From: Phycisphaeraceae bacterium
Lineage (GTDB): Bacteria; Planctomycetota; Phycisphaerae; Phycisphaerales; UBA1924
Assembly (NCBI GenBank): GCA_019636655.1
Contig: JAHBXB010000002.1
Coordinates: 694,537 to 758,536, forward strand
Direction: 5' to 3'
Length of the DNA: 64,000 bases
The notes under the pieces were generated by a model. It had not been told where the DNA came from. It ran no database searches and saw only the letters and a program-made list of their open reading frames with translations. The first letter of the stretch is position 1. Each line of letters starts with the position of its first letter. A program made the translations under genes and the position numbers. Below are positions 55,236 through 63,535 of this stretch, piece by piece.

Positions 55236-56681
55236 CTAGTACCCCTCCCCCATCTCCGCCCCGAGCCGCAAAACCAGCTCCAGCGCCTGCTCGTAGTTCA
55301 GGCGCGGATCGCAGGCGGTCTCGTACCGTCTCGCGAGGTCCGCCTCGGTCACTCCCCCCGCACCGCCGGTGCACTCGGTCACATCCTCGCCGGTGACCTC
55401 GATGTGCAGCCCCCCCAGGCGAGACCCGACGGATCGGTGAGTTTCCAGAGCCGCGAGCACCTCGGACTCCACGTCCTCGTACCGCCGCGTCTTCACCCGG
55501 CCGGCTCCTCGTGGAACCACCGTCGTGTTCCCGTGCATCGGATCGCACACCCAGAGCACCCGCCGCCCGGCATCAGCCACCGCCTTCACCAGCCCCGGAA
55601 GAACGCCGCGGACCGCGGACGCCCCTAATCGGGTGATGACCACCGCCTTGCCCCACTCATTCTCCGGATTGATGGCATCCAGCAGTTCGACCAGCCCGGC
55701 GCCGGTCATCCCGGGCCCAACCTTCACGCCCACCGGGTTCCGCACCCCGCGGAAGAACTCCACATGCGGCCCGTCCAGTCCGCGCGTTCGTTCCCCGATC
55801 CAGGGGAGGTGTGCCGAGAGGTCATAGTGGCCCTCGCGGCTGGGCACCTGCCTCGTCAGCGCCCCCTCATAGAGAAGGTTCAGCCCCTCGTGGCTCGTGA
55901 ACATCTCCGACCGGGTCAGCTCCCATGCCCCGCTTCCTCCCCCCGTCGCGGCCCCAACCCCATTTGTCCCGCGCCCACCGGCGCGAGCAACCACGGTCAC
56001 ACGCCCCCCATCTCGTAGCCGGCCCAGCAGCCGCGCAACGACCCGCTGGTACTCGCCCAGCACGCTCTCGGGGAGCCCCGCCCGGTGCATCACGCCCAGA
56101 TCCCAGTACTCCGGATGGTTGATATCCGCGAACCCCCCCATCAGCAGGCTTCGCACGAAGTTCAGCGTCGCCGCGGCCTGCTGGTACCCCTCAACAAGCC
56201 GCCACGGGTCCGGCCGACGGGCCTCTGGCGTGAAGGCCTCACCGTTGACCAGGTCCCCGTAGTACGCGGGTAGGGTGACCGGCTCACCCTCGATCGTCCG
56301 TGTCTCGGTCGCGCTCGTCCGCGGCTTGGCGTACTGGCCGGCAAGGCGGCCGACCCGGACCACCGGCCGACCGGTTGATCCGATCACCACCAGCGAAACC
56401 TGCAGGAGCACCTTCAGCGTCGCCGCGATGGCCTCTGGCCTGCAGTCCGCGAACCGCTCGGCGCAGTCCCCCCCCTGAACAAGGAACCGTTCCCCGCGCT
56501 GCGCGGAGGCAATCAGTTCTCGCAGCCGCTCGATCTCCCACGAAGTCACGAGCGGAGGGAGCGAGGTCAGCCGCTCGACCGCGGCCGCCGCGCCGCGTTC
56601 ATCGGTGTAGGCGATGAGGTGGCCCGATGGTCGTCCGGTCCACGAGAACGGCGTCCAATCCTGGGTCGCGAGGGTCGTCAC
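55236..56681 (-). CDS. Class II 3-deoxy-7-phosphoheptulonate (DAHP) synthase
   Basis: 481 residues, GTG start. First step of the shikimate pathway: PEP plus erythrose 4-phosphate to DAHP. Class II (plant/mycobacterial type) motifs: FLVQGGDCAERFADC (about 66-80), GRLAGQYAKPR (about 111-121), TSHEGLNLLYE, WVCDPMHGNT and the metal-binding GEDVTEC (about 437-443). No Shine-Dalgarno; a TAGGAT hexamer ends 6 bases before the GTG. No other aro gene is adjacent. Confidence 0.94.
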   Translation of the reverse strand: MTTLATQDWTPFSWTGRPSGHLIAYTDERGAAAAVERLTSLPPLVTSWEIERLRELIASAQRGERFLVQGGDCAERFADCRPEAIAATLKVLLQVSLVVIGSTGRPVVRVGRLAGQYAKPRTSATETRTIEGEPVTLPAYYGDLVNGEAFTPEARRPDPWRLVEGYQQAAATLNFVRSLLMGGFADINHPEYWDLGVMHRAGLPESVLGEYQRVVARLLGRLRDGGRVTVVARAGGRGTNGVGAATGGGSGAWELTRSEMFTSHEGLNLLYEGALTRQVPSREGHYDLSAHLPWIGERTRGLDGPHVEFFRGVRNPVGVKVGPGMTGAGLVELLDAINPENEWGKAVVITRLGASAVRGVLPGLVKAVADAGRRVLWVCDPMHGNTTVVPRGAGRVKTRRYEDVESEVLAALETHRSVGSRLGGLHIEVTGEDVTECTGGAGGVTEADLARRYETACDPRLNYEQALELVLRLGAEMGEGY

Positions 56682-56687
56682 GCTTGA

Positions 56688-56717
56688 ATCCTAGAGGTCC
56701 CGCGCCCCGCCGCGCAA
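56688..56717 (-). promoter_or_regulatory. Promoter of the DAHP synthase gene (leaderless)
   Basis: On the minus strand, TTGCGC (56717-56712), an 18-base spacer and TAGGAT (56693-56688), ending 6 bases before GTG 56681. Confidence 0.45.
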
Positions 56718-56939
56718 CCCCTGCGCCAAAGGGGGACCCGGACACAACTTTCCCACGAGCGAAGGGTTTTGATCAACTCGCGGGCCCCCCAGGCCGATGG
56801 TCAGCGCAGACGGGCGTTATCTCCCCCGGCCCATGCGGGCCCGCGCCCGGCCCCGGCCTCGCTTCGACGCGGGCGAACCACACGGCCACACGGGGCGCGG
56901 ATCCTTCTCTCACACCCGCGATAGACAAGGAAGTGAAGT

Positions 56940-57257
56940 ATGGCTTGGACCAGCAACCGCAAGACGGCGCGTCGGACGACCAAGAAGGCCAGCTCCGCCC
57001 GCAAGCACAAGGGCGCGCGCAAGAGCAAGGCTGCCCGCCGCACCACCAAGGCCCGCAAGTCGACGAAGGCCAAGGCCCGCCGCACGACCAAGTCGCGCTG
57101 GAGCACCAAGGCCCGCGCCACCCGCCGCACGGCGAAGAAGTCGGCCCGCAAGACCAGCGCCCGGCGCTCGTCCTCCAAGGCCCGCAAGGCCTCCCCGGCG
57201 AAGACCTTCCGCTTCTCGGCCTGGCGCGGCAACACCGCCCGCCGCCGCGCGGCCTGA
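56940..57257 (+). CDS. Histone H1-like Lys/Arg-rich nucleoid protein
   Basis: 105 residues, ATG with AAGGAAG about 8 bases upstream. Almost wholly Lys, Arg, Ala, Ser and Thr in irregular K/R-T-T-K and S-x-K-A repeats (RRTTKK, RKSTKAKARRTTK, KKSARKTSARR), ending FRFSAWRGNTARRRAA. It resembles the C-terminal domain of histone H1 and chlamydial HC-type proteins. Disordered in solution and expected to bind and compact DNA or RNA. A strong terminator lies 44 bases after the stop, as for a highly expressed single gene. Confidence 0.85.
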   Translation: MAWTSNRKTARRTTKKASSARKHKGARKSKAARRTTKARKSTKAKARRTTKSRWSTKARATRRTAKKSARKTSARRSSSKARKASPAKTFRFSAWRGNTARRRAA

Positions 57258-57300
57258 GTCGCGACGGTTCCTTCCGAGACGACAACGACAACACGCAGCG

Positions 57301-57339
57301 GCGAGCCGGCGCAGGGACGCGCCGGCTCGTCCTGCTTTT
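57301..57339 (+). terminator. Rho-independent terminator of the histone-like gene
   Basis: 11-pair stem CGAGCCGGCGC (57302-57312) with GCGCCGGCTCG (57319-57329) plus a G-U pair, AGGGAC loop, then TCCTGCTTTT. Confidence 0.8.
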
Positions 57340-57561
57340 GGGTCGGCCGCGCTCCTTCACGCTGCATCCGATAACACGCGGCCGCTCGGGGCGCACGCCC
57401 CCTGCCGCCCGCACCCGCCGCACCGCCCGCGCAGGACCACCCCCCGGCCGCGGATCCCGCTCACCCGGTGGCGGTGCCCCCGGACGAAAGGCACATCAGA
57501 GATACGAATGGCAGGGCGATGCTCATGACGCTCTGGCCCTCGGCGGGGTTTCCCGCAACGG
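57340..57561 (+). other. Gene-free interval between two terminators
   Basis: About 220 bases with no credible reading frame, although a second strong plus-strand terminator follows at once. It could encode a small RNA ended by that terminator; I see no conserved fold that I can name. Confidence 0.35.
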
Positions 57562-57605
57562 ACGTCCCGGATCGGCTGCCTCCCCGATTCGGGACGTTTT
57601 TCTTT
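57562..57605 (+). terminator. Rho-independent terminator upstream of coaD
   Basis: 13-pair stem (57563-57575 with 57584-57596, one wobble), 8-base loop, followed by TTTTTCTTT. It would stop transcripts entering the coaD region. Confidence 0.88.
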
Positions 57606-57631
57606 GGCCGCGCGGCCCGCGGCCCCGGGCG

Positions 57632-57637
57632 TAAACT
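57632..57637 (+). promoter_or_regulatory. -10 element directly before coaD (leaderless)
   Basis: TAAACT, 6 bases before the coaD ATG and 27 bases after the terminator's T-run; no ribosome site. Confidence 0.5.
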
Positions 57638-57643
57638 GGCCCG

Positions 57644-58258
57644 ATGAGCCCCGCTCCCACCACCGCCCCCGGCCCCCGGCACGTCGCCATCTACCCGGGG
57701 TCGTTCGATCCGATCACCTACGGCCACCTCGACGTCATCCGTCGCGGCCGGCGGCTGTTCGATCGCGTGGTCGTCGGCGTCGGCCGCCACCCGGGCAAGG
57801 ACCCGCTCTTCTCCCTCGACGAGCGGGTCGAGATGGCCCGCGAACTCATCGCCCAACTCGAGAAGGAAGAACCCGGACAGGCCGCCGTCGAGGTCGAAGC
57901 ATACTTCGGCCTCACCGTCGACTTTGCCCGCAAGGTCGCCGCGGCCAACGGTTCGACGATGACCGGCATCGTCCTGCTGCGCGGCATCCGCAACCTCTCC
58001 GATCTCCAGAGCGAGGTCCAGCAGGCTCTGACCAACCGCCAGGTCGCGGGGCTGGAGACCGCGTTCGTCGTCGCCGGCCAGGACTTCGCGTACACCAGCT
58101 CCAGCCTGATCAAGCAGGTGACGGCGCTTGGCGAGGACACCGAACTGGCCGGCCTCAAGACCATGGTCCCCACAATGGTGATCGACCGCCTGAGGGAGAA
58201 GAAGATCGCCCGCGCCGCCGTGCTCGAACGGCTGCGCCACGCCGGCGGCGAGGAATGA
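57644..58258 (+). CDS. coaD: Phosphopantetheine adenylyltransferase
   Basis: 204 residues. Penultimate step of CoA synthesis. Nucleotidyltransferase motifs: AIYPGSFDPITYGHLDVI (about 15-32, with the T/HxGH motif as TYGH), LLRGIRNLSDLQSE (about 109-122) and the ISSTxI-like YTSSSLIKQV (about 146-155). It carries an N-terminal Ala/Pro extension of about 12 residues and is about 40 residues longer than E. coli CoaD. ATGA overlap (58255-58258) with the MBL-fold gene. Confidence 0.95.
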   Translation: MSPAPTTAPGPRHVAIYPGSFDPITYGHLDVIRRGRRLFDRVVVGVGRHPGKDPLFSLDERVEMARELIAQLEKEEPGQAAVEVEAYFGLTVDFARKVAAANGSTMTGIVLLRGIRNLSDLQSEVQQALTNRQVAGLETAFVVAGQDFAYTSSSLIKQVTALGEDTELAGLKTMVPTMVIDRLREKKIARAAVLERLRHAGGEE

Positions 58259-58998
58259 GCGGCGCCATGGACTTCCGCGTCATCAGCATCGGCACGCTGC
58301 CCGCCCACCCCCTGTGGGGTGAGCGAGCCGGCGCCTCGGTCCGAACGGGCCACGCGACCACCACGCTCATCCGCGCCGGCAAGCGGGTGATCCTCGTCGA
58401 CCCCGGCCTCCCCGAGCAGCACCTCGCCGCGAGGCTCGGTGAGCGCGCGGGCCTCTCCCCAAAGGACGTCACGCACGTCTTCCTGACCTGCTTCAAGCCC
58501 GATGCACGCCGGGCACTCGGCGGCGACCTCGGGCTCCTCGATCACGCTACGTGGTGGGTCAGCGAATTGGAGCGAGAGAGCGTCGGCGTCCCGATGGTCC
58601 GCCGGCTGCAGGAGGCCGTCCAGAACGACGACCCGGAGATGACCGAAATCCTCCAGCGGGACGTCGCCATCCTCAAGCGGTGCGAGGCCGCCCCCGACCG
58701 CCTCGCCGACGGCGTCGACCTGTTCCCCCTCCCGGGCCACACCCCCGGCATGTGCGGGGTGCTGCTCGGCGTTCCCGGGGGCCCGCGCACCGGCCCAAAG
58801 GGCCCCGGCGGGGGCACCCTCCTGGTGTGCGGGGACGCCGTCCCCACCCAGGAGCACCTCGAACGCGGGATGGTCCTCCATGGGTCGCTCGACGTCGACC
58901 GGGCCCAGGAGAGTTTCCGCGAGGCGATCGAGATCGCCGATCTGCTCATCCCCGGACGCGACAACCTGCTTATCAACCCCGTTCGCCGGGGCTTCTAG
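58255..58998 (+). CDS. MBL-fold protein with degenerate metal site
   Basis: 247 residues, coupled to coaD by ATGA. The metallo-beta-lactamase fold is recognisable: TTTLIRAGKRVILVDPGLP, THVFLTCFKPDARRALGGD, PLPGHTPGMCGVLL and TLLVCGDAVPT. The canonical HxHxDH is replaced by CFKPDA (about 83-88), so at least three of the first metal ligands are absent. The last conserved His is also not evident near PGRDNLL. The later His (GHTPG) and Asp (CGDA) remain. Either it does not bind two metals or it is a non-enzymatic relative. A Gly/Pro loop at about 170-185 is an insert. Confidence 0.82.
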   Translation: MSGAMDFRVISIGTLPAHPLWGERAGASVRTGHATTTLIRAGKRVILVDPGLPEQHLAARLGERAGLSPKDVTHVFLTCFKPDARRALGGDLGLLDHATWWVSELERESVGVPMVRRLQEAVQNDDPEMTEILQRDVAILKRCEAAPDRLADGVDLFPLPGHTPGMCGVLLGVPGGPRTGPKGPGGGTLLVCGDAVPTQEHLERGMVLHGSLDVDRAQESFREAIEIADLLIPGRDNLLINPVRRGF

Positions 58999-59076
58999 GC
59001 CCGCCTGACCCCTTTCCCCCCACGGCGGATGTCCCCCGGCGCCTCCCTCGCACCAATACCAGGTTGAGGTGATCAG

Positions 59077-59637
59077 TTGCCGGACTCCGCCCCCCCGTCT
59101 TCGCCCAACCCCCCGCCCTCGGGACGCGAGGTCTTCGAGATCCTCGCCCGGGAGCACGCCGACATGCTCGCGGCGTACCTGCGCACGCTTGTCTACGCGC
59201 CCGATGTCATCGACGACCTGTTCCAGGAGACCATGCTGGTCGCCTGGCGCCGGCTCCAGGACTTCGACAAGTCCCGCCCCTTCGGCCCCTGGCTCCGCGG
59301 CATCGCCGCCAACCTCGTCCTCGAGCACCGCCGCCGGTCCGCACGCGGCGTGATGTGCTGCGACCCCGAGGTCCTCGAGGCCATCGACCGCCGGTTCACC
59401 GACCTCTCCCGCTTCGCCGGGGACAGTTTCCGGGACCGCGCCGGGCGGCTCCGCCACTGCCTCGCCCGCCTTCCCGACAAGCTCCGCGAGGTGGTCGAAC
59501 TCGCGTACGCCCGCGGCCTGCTCCTCAAGCAAATCGCCGAGTCCCTGAGCGCCAGCGAGGAGGCCGTCAAGAAGCGGGTCCAGCGGGCCCGTGAATCCCT
59601 CGTGCTGTGCCTGAGCACCACCGGAGGTGACGCATGA
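59077..59637 (+). CDS. ECF-type RNA polymerase sigma factor
   Basis: 186 residues, TTG start with a strong GAGGTGAT ribosome site. Sigma-2 region at about 20-85 (REHADMLAAYLRTLV, DVIDDLFQETMLVAWRRLQDF, GPWLRGIAANLV) and sigma-4 at about 120-180 (CLARLPDKLREVVELAYARGLLLKQIAESLSASEEAVKKRVQRARESL). It fits the planctomycete/verrucomicrobial ECF branch. The stop overlaps the next start (ATGA 59634-59637), so the next protein is a natural candidate for its anti-sigma factor. Confidence 0.92.
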   Translation: MPDSAPPSSPNPPPSGREVFEILAREHADMLAAYLRTLVYAPDVIDDLFQETMLVAWRRLQDFDKSRPFGPWLRGIAANLVLEHRRRSARGVMCCDPEVLEAIDRRFTDLSRFAGDSFRDRAGRLRHCLARLPDKLREVVELAYARGLLLKQIAESLSASEEAVKKRVQRARESLVLCLSTTGGDA

Positions 59638-60980
59638 CCACCCCACGCGAACCCGACGCCGTCGACTCGCCCGGTGCGGATCCGAACCTCGCTCCGCCCG
59701 ACACCTCGCCCCCAACCCCCGAGCACGCGGCGGGCGACCAGTTCGTCCACGGCCTCCTCTCGTTCCTCCACATGGACTCGCGCGCCCGGCAGGATCGCCG
59801 CATGGCCCGCGTGCTGAGCGCGATCGATTCCGAGTCGGCGGTCGCCGGCCGGATCGGCCCAGCGCGCCGCCGCTTCAACTGGCGGACCGCTTCCGGAATC
59901 ATCGCCGCGGCCCTGGTCCTGACCGGCGTGCTCGCGATCCTCGTCCCCACGGAGCAATCCGCCACCGCCACAGTGCAGACGTCCCTTGCCGCCCTCGATT
60001 CCGGCGGCGACCGCCGTTACGAGGTCCGTGTCCTGGCCGGACGGGACACCGAGTTCCCCAAGAACCCCATGGCCACCGTGGACGTCCGCGACCGAAGCCA
60101 CGTCCTGGTCAAGGCCATCACACCCCGGGGCCACCAGATCACCCTCGGGCGAGACGACGAGGGCCGTTGGATGATCACCCCTGAAGGGGACGTCAACCGC
60201 TTCCCGCCCCGTCAAGCCTGGCCTCGCTGGCTCGACCTGGGTGAGAGCACCGTCCTCGTCGAGTCGATCGACAGCCGCCTCGAGACGATGACTCGCGACT
60301 ACGACCTGAAGAAGTCGGCCCCCGAGCCGCTCCCGGGCGCAGCCGCCGGAGCCCCGACCTTCCAGCGCATTACGGCCCAGCGCACCGGCGGCCCAAGCCC
60401 CGAACCTGCTCGCATCGAACTCTGGATCGACGGCGGCTCGCGCCTTGTAAAGAGGATGGAACTCCATTGGCCCGAGGCCCAGTGGGGCCGCGATCGGCCC
60501 TTGGATGGCGGCGGACGCGAAGGCCCCGGCGGTGATCGCCCCTTCCCGCCGCGGGACCGCCGGTCCCACGATCCCGGGTTCGACGACGAGATGGACCTGC
60601 CTCCCGGTCCGCCGCCCCACGATGAACCGCCCCCGCTGCCCGAGGACGACGAACCGGATGCGGACCGGCCCCCTCTGCCCGATGGACACACCCCACCCGC
60701 CGGTCGGCCCGGACCCGATGACCGCCGCCCCCGACCGATGCGTCCCCGTCCCGGGCCCGACGGTCAGCCTCCCTTCGACGGCCCGCGCCGCCCGGGTCGC
60801 GACGGCGGCGCGATGCCCCCCCCGCAGGGACCCCGCGGCCCGCGCCCGCGGTTCCTCGACGGCCCGCCGGACTTCGCCGGCCCTCGCCAGCCCCCCCCGC
60901 CACGGGTGATGGTCTTCGAGCTCGTCGACGCCCCCGCCCTCCCGGACGGCTGGTTCTCCCCGGCTCAGCACGCGAAGTGA
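59634..60980 (+). CDS. Single-pass membrane protein with Pro/Asp-rich tail (putative anti-sigma)
   Basis: 448 residues. The cytoplasmic N-terminus (1-80) holds the FVHGLLSFLHMDSRARQDRRMARVL stretch. One TM helix is at about 86-105 (ASGIIAAALVLTGVLAIL). The extracytoplasmic part is mixed alpha/beta (about 110-270). Next comes a roughly 150-residue low-complexity region of Pro, Asp, Arg and Gly (about 280-425), and a short hydrophobic-ended tail. No zinc-binding HxxxCxxC anti-sigma motif is seen. Translational coupling to the ECF sigma gene and the topology suggest an anti-sigma or regulator. Low-complexity region could be a cell-wall spacer. Confidence 0.75.
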   Translation: MTTPREPDAVDSPGADPNLAPPDTSPPTPEHAAGDQFVHGLLSFLHMDSRARQDRRMARVLSAIDSESAVAGRIGPARRRFNWRTASGIIAAALVLTGVLAILVPTEQSATATVQTSLAALDSGGDRRYEVRVLAGRDTEFPKNPMATVDVRDRSHVLVKAITPRGHQITLGRDDEGRWMITPEGDVNRFPPRQAWPRWLDLGESTVLVESIDSRLETMTRDYDLKKSAPEPLPGAAAGAPTFQRITAQRTGGPSPEPARIELWIDGGSRLVKRMELHWPEAQWGRDRPLDGGGREGPGGDRPFPPRDRRSHDPGFDDEMDLPPGPPPHDEPPPLPEDDEPDADRPPLPDGHTPPAGRPGPDDRRPRPMRPRPGPDGQPPFDGPRRPGRDGGAMPPPQGPRGPRPRFLDGPPDFAGPRQPPPPRVMVFELVDAPALPDGWFSPAQHAK

Positions 60981-61093
60981 CAGCAAAATCGACCGCCGCG
61001 CGCCCCGGATGTCCCCCGATGGTCCGCCAATGACAATCAGGTAACGACCGAGCCCCCCGGAATCCGCCGGGCCGCTCCACGGAGATTCGAGCA

Positions 61094-62920
61094 ATGCACC
61101 CCAAGATCTGGTTCCTCGGCGCCCTGGGCTCACTGGGCCTTGCCGCAAGCCTGGCCCCGGCACAGACAGTTCCGCCGGTGCCCGTTCCCGCCGCGAATCC
61201 GATCACCGAGCCCAAGCGGATCCTCGGCAAGATCCTCTTCTGGGATGAGCAACTCTCCAGCGACAACACCGTGTCGTGCGCCACCTGCCACCAGTTCAAC
61301 GTCGGCGGCGCCGACCCCCGCCGGGCCCGTAACCCCGGACTCGACGGCCTGGTCAACACACCCGACGACGTCTTCGGCTCGCCCGGGGTCGTCAAGAGCA
61401 CCGCGGCGGGCGACTTCGACAAGGACGCCGTCTTCGCCCTGCTTCCCCAGATCACCGGCCGCGCCGCCAACTCGCCCATCAACGCGGGCTACTCGATCGA
61501 CAGCTTCTGGGACGGCCGGGCCCGATCCCAGTTCATCGACCCGCAGACCGGGCAGGTCGCGATCCCCGCGGGCGGCGGGCTCGAGAGCCAGGTCGTCGCA
61601 CCACCGGTCAACTCTGTCGAGATGGCGCACGCCGACCGCGACTGGAACGCGGTGGCCGCCAAGCTCGCCTCCTCGCGCCCGATGGCCCTGGCCACCGGTC
61701 TTCCGGCCGACGTCGATGCGGCGCTCCGCAGCCGTCCCACCTACGCCTCGCTCTTCGCCAAGGCGTTCGGCGACGGCGAGATCACCGCCCGCCGGATCGC
61801 CTTTGCCATCGCGACCTACGAGCGCACGCTCGTCTCCAACGACACGCCGTGGGACCGCTTCATCGCCGGCCAACCCAACGCCATGACCCCCGGGCAGATC
61901 CAGGGATGGCAGGCCTTCCAGGCGTCCAACTGCATCGTCTGCCACGCGGCCCCGATGTTCAGCGACCAGTCGTTCCGCAACATCGGCCTTCGCCCGATCA
62001 TCGAGGACAACGGCCGCCAGGCGGTCACCGGCAACGCCGCCGACCGCGGCCGGTTCAAGGTCCCGTCCCTGCGCAACGCCGGCCTCCGCACCGGGTTCAT
62101 GCACAACGGCCAGTTCACCAACATCGGCCAGGTGATCGGCTTCTACGCCCGCGCCCCAGGGGCGCCGCAGCAGTTCCCCGACAACCGCGATCCGATCATG
62201 CTCCAGGTCAACGTCCCGCCGCAGGTCGCTCCCGCGATGCAGGACTTCGTCACCAACGCGCTCACCGATGCCCGCGTCACCACCGGACAGTTCCCCTTCG
62301 ACCGGGCCACGCTCTACACCCAGCGGCCCGCGGACCAGCCCATCAACCTCGGCGGCGGCACCTCCGGCCAGGGCGGCATCGTCCCCACGATGATCGCCAA
62401 CGCGCCCCCGTTCATCGGCAACGCCGATTTCCGCCTGGGACTCGATCGCGCCCGCGGCGGCGCCACGGCCCGGATCGCCATGTCCTCGACCCCGCCCGTC
62501 GGCGGCGCGATCCCCCGCACCACCCTCTTCGGCCCCTTCCCGGTCTCGGGCGTGGGCGCCGGCAACGGCTTCGCCACGTTCCACTGGCCCATCGTCCCCG
62601 GCAGCGTCTCGCGGAACCAGACCGTCTACTTTCAGTGGATCGTCGACGACCCCAGCGGCGCCGGCGGAGAGGCGCTCTCGTCCGTCACCCAGGTGCGGTT
62701 CTTCTGCGGCAGCGTCGGCTGCCCGCCCGCCTGCCCCGCCGACTGGGACGGCAGCGGCTCGCTCACCACCGTCGACATCGCCGCGTTCGTAAACGACTGG
62801 ACCTTCGGCATCGGCTCGGGCATCCCGCTGGGAGACTTCGATGGCAACGGCGTGCTCGAGCCCGGCGATATCGCCGCGTTCGTCCGCGCGTGGTTCGACG
62901 GACTCACCTCGGGCTGTTAG
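61094..62920 (+). CDS. Di-haem cytochrome c peroxidase/MauG-like protein with dockerin-like tail
   Basis: 608 residues, GGAG before the ATG. Signal peptide about 1-23 (ending LAPAQT). Two haem c sites: CATCH (62-66) and CIVCH (280-284), each followed by segments typical of CcpA/MauG (FDKDAVFALLPQITGRAANS; VPSLRNAGLRTGFMHNGQ with the distal Met/His region). From about 400, a beta domain holds NFG/PVSG-type strands. The final 62 residues (547-608) are the Cys-bracketed pair of dockerin-like repeats. A periplasmic or surface di-haem enzyme anchored through its tail is the likely picture. Downstream of the sigma/anti-sigma pair by 113 bases. Confidence 0.92.
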   Translation: MHPKIWFLGALGSLGLAASLAPAQTVPPVPVPAANPITEPKRILGKILFWDEQLSSDNTVSCATCHQFNVGGADPRRARNPGLDGLVNTPDDVFGSPGVVKSTAAGDFDKDAVFALLPQITGRAANSPINAGYSIDSFWDGRARSQFIDPQTGQVAIPAGGGLESQVVAPPVNSVEMAHADRDWNAVAAKLASSRPMALATGLPADVDAALRSRPTYASLFAKAFGDGEITARRIAFAIATYERTLVSNDTPWDRFIAGQPNAMTPGQIQGWQAFQASNCIVCHAAPMFSDQSFRNIGLRPIIEDNGRQAVTGNAADRGRFKVPSLRNAGLRTGFMHNGQFTNIGQVIGFYARAPGAPQQFPDNRDPIMLQVNVPPQVAPAMQDFVTNALTDARVTTGQFPFDRATLYTQRPADQPINLGGGTSGQGGIVPTMIANAPPFIGNADFRLGLDRARGGATARIAMSSTPPVGGAIPRTTLFGPFPVSGVGAGNGFATFHWPIVPGSVSRNQTVYFQWIVDDPSGAGGEALSSVTQVRFFCGSVGCPPACPADWDGSGSLTTVDIAAFVNDWTFGIGSGIPLGDFDGNGVLEPGDIAAFVRAWFDGLTSGC

Positions 62921-62958
62921 GCGCCATTCCGCCGCACCCGATCTGCAGTTCCGTCTGG

Positions 62959-62994
62959 ACGCCTCCCCGCCCTCACCGGCGCGGAGGCGTTTTT
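62959..62994 (+). terminator. Rho-independent terminator after the peroxidase gene
   Basis: ACGCCTCC (62959-62966) pairs with GGAGGCGT (62983-62990), with a further inner CGCC/GGCG stem, then TTTTT. Confidence 0.85.
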
Positions 62995-63015
62995 CCTTGG
63001 CCGGACCGCGAATGA

Positions 63016-63441
63016 TCACCGGGTCCAGATGGACCACGCATCCTCGAGAAGTTCCGGCGTGATCGCCCGCCCGCACTCGGGGCACTGGCGAGGCGGCGGC
63101 TCGGTCGGCAACTGGTCCATCGTCATCCCCGCCGAGAGGTCGTAGACGCAATACGGACACACCCGCCGCCGGCGGCTGAGCGCAAAGTCCAGTGCTCGGC
63201 GCCAACGGGCCTCCTGTACGAACCCAAGAGCGGCCAAGCCAATGGACAGCGCCGCCAGGATCGCGGTGGTCGCCGGATCACCGGGCACGTGGACAAACAA
63301 CCGGGCAGCGATCACGAGAAAGAGGATCGAGGCGCCCGCCACGAGGGCAAGGACGGCGTCGCGTCGCGCCCTGCGCTTCAGGATGATGTCCTGCCTGCCC
63401 ACGCGATCTGCCAGCTCCGGTGAATGCCGCACCCGCGCCAT
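63016..63441 (-). CDS. Small membrane protein with C-terminal zinc ribbon
   Basis: 141 residues from the ATG at 63441. Two TM helices (about 29-47 and 55-75, VLALVAGASILFLVIAA and ATTAILAALSIGLAALGF). The cytoplasmic C-terminus has CPYC (about 95-98) and CPECG (about 120-124), a zinc-ribbon pair. No family name recognised; similar short two-TM/zinc-ribbon proteins are common in planctomycetes. Divergent from surE. A TAGGAT hexamer lies 13 bases before the ATG. Confidence 0.78.
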   Translation of the reverse strand: MARVRHSPELADRVGRQDIILKRRARRDAVLALVAGASILFLVIAARLFVHVPGDPATTAILAALSIGLAALGFVQEARWRRALDFALSRRRRVCPYCVYDLSAGMTMDQLPTEPPPRQCPECGRAITPELLEDAWSIWTR

Positions 63442-63454
63442 GCTGCAGGCGAAG

Positions 63455-63460
63455 ATCCTA
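63455..63460 (-). promoter_or_regulatory. -10 element of the zinc-ribbon gene
   Basis: TAGGAT on the minus strand, 13 bases before the ATG at 63441; would give a leader of only about six bases. Confidence 0.3.
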
Positions 63461-63524
63461 CCGATCGGCCGCGGCGACCACATGGCCCGCAGCGGCATCC
63501 CGCCAATCGTCCACCCCCGGCGGG

Positions 63525-63530
63525 TACCAT
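63525..63530 (+). promoter_or_regulatory. -10 element before surE (leaderless)
   Basis: TACCAT, 5 bases before the surE ATG at 63536; no ribosome site. Confidence 0.4.
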
Positions 63531-63535
63531 GCGAC

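Noticed and set aside
57461-58240. 259-codon reverse-strand frame over coaD
   Set aside because: Shadow frame; coaD motifs on the plus strand are intact.
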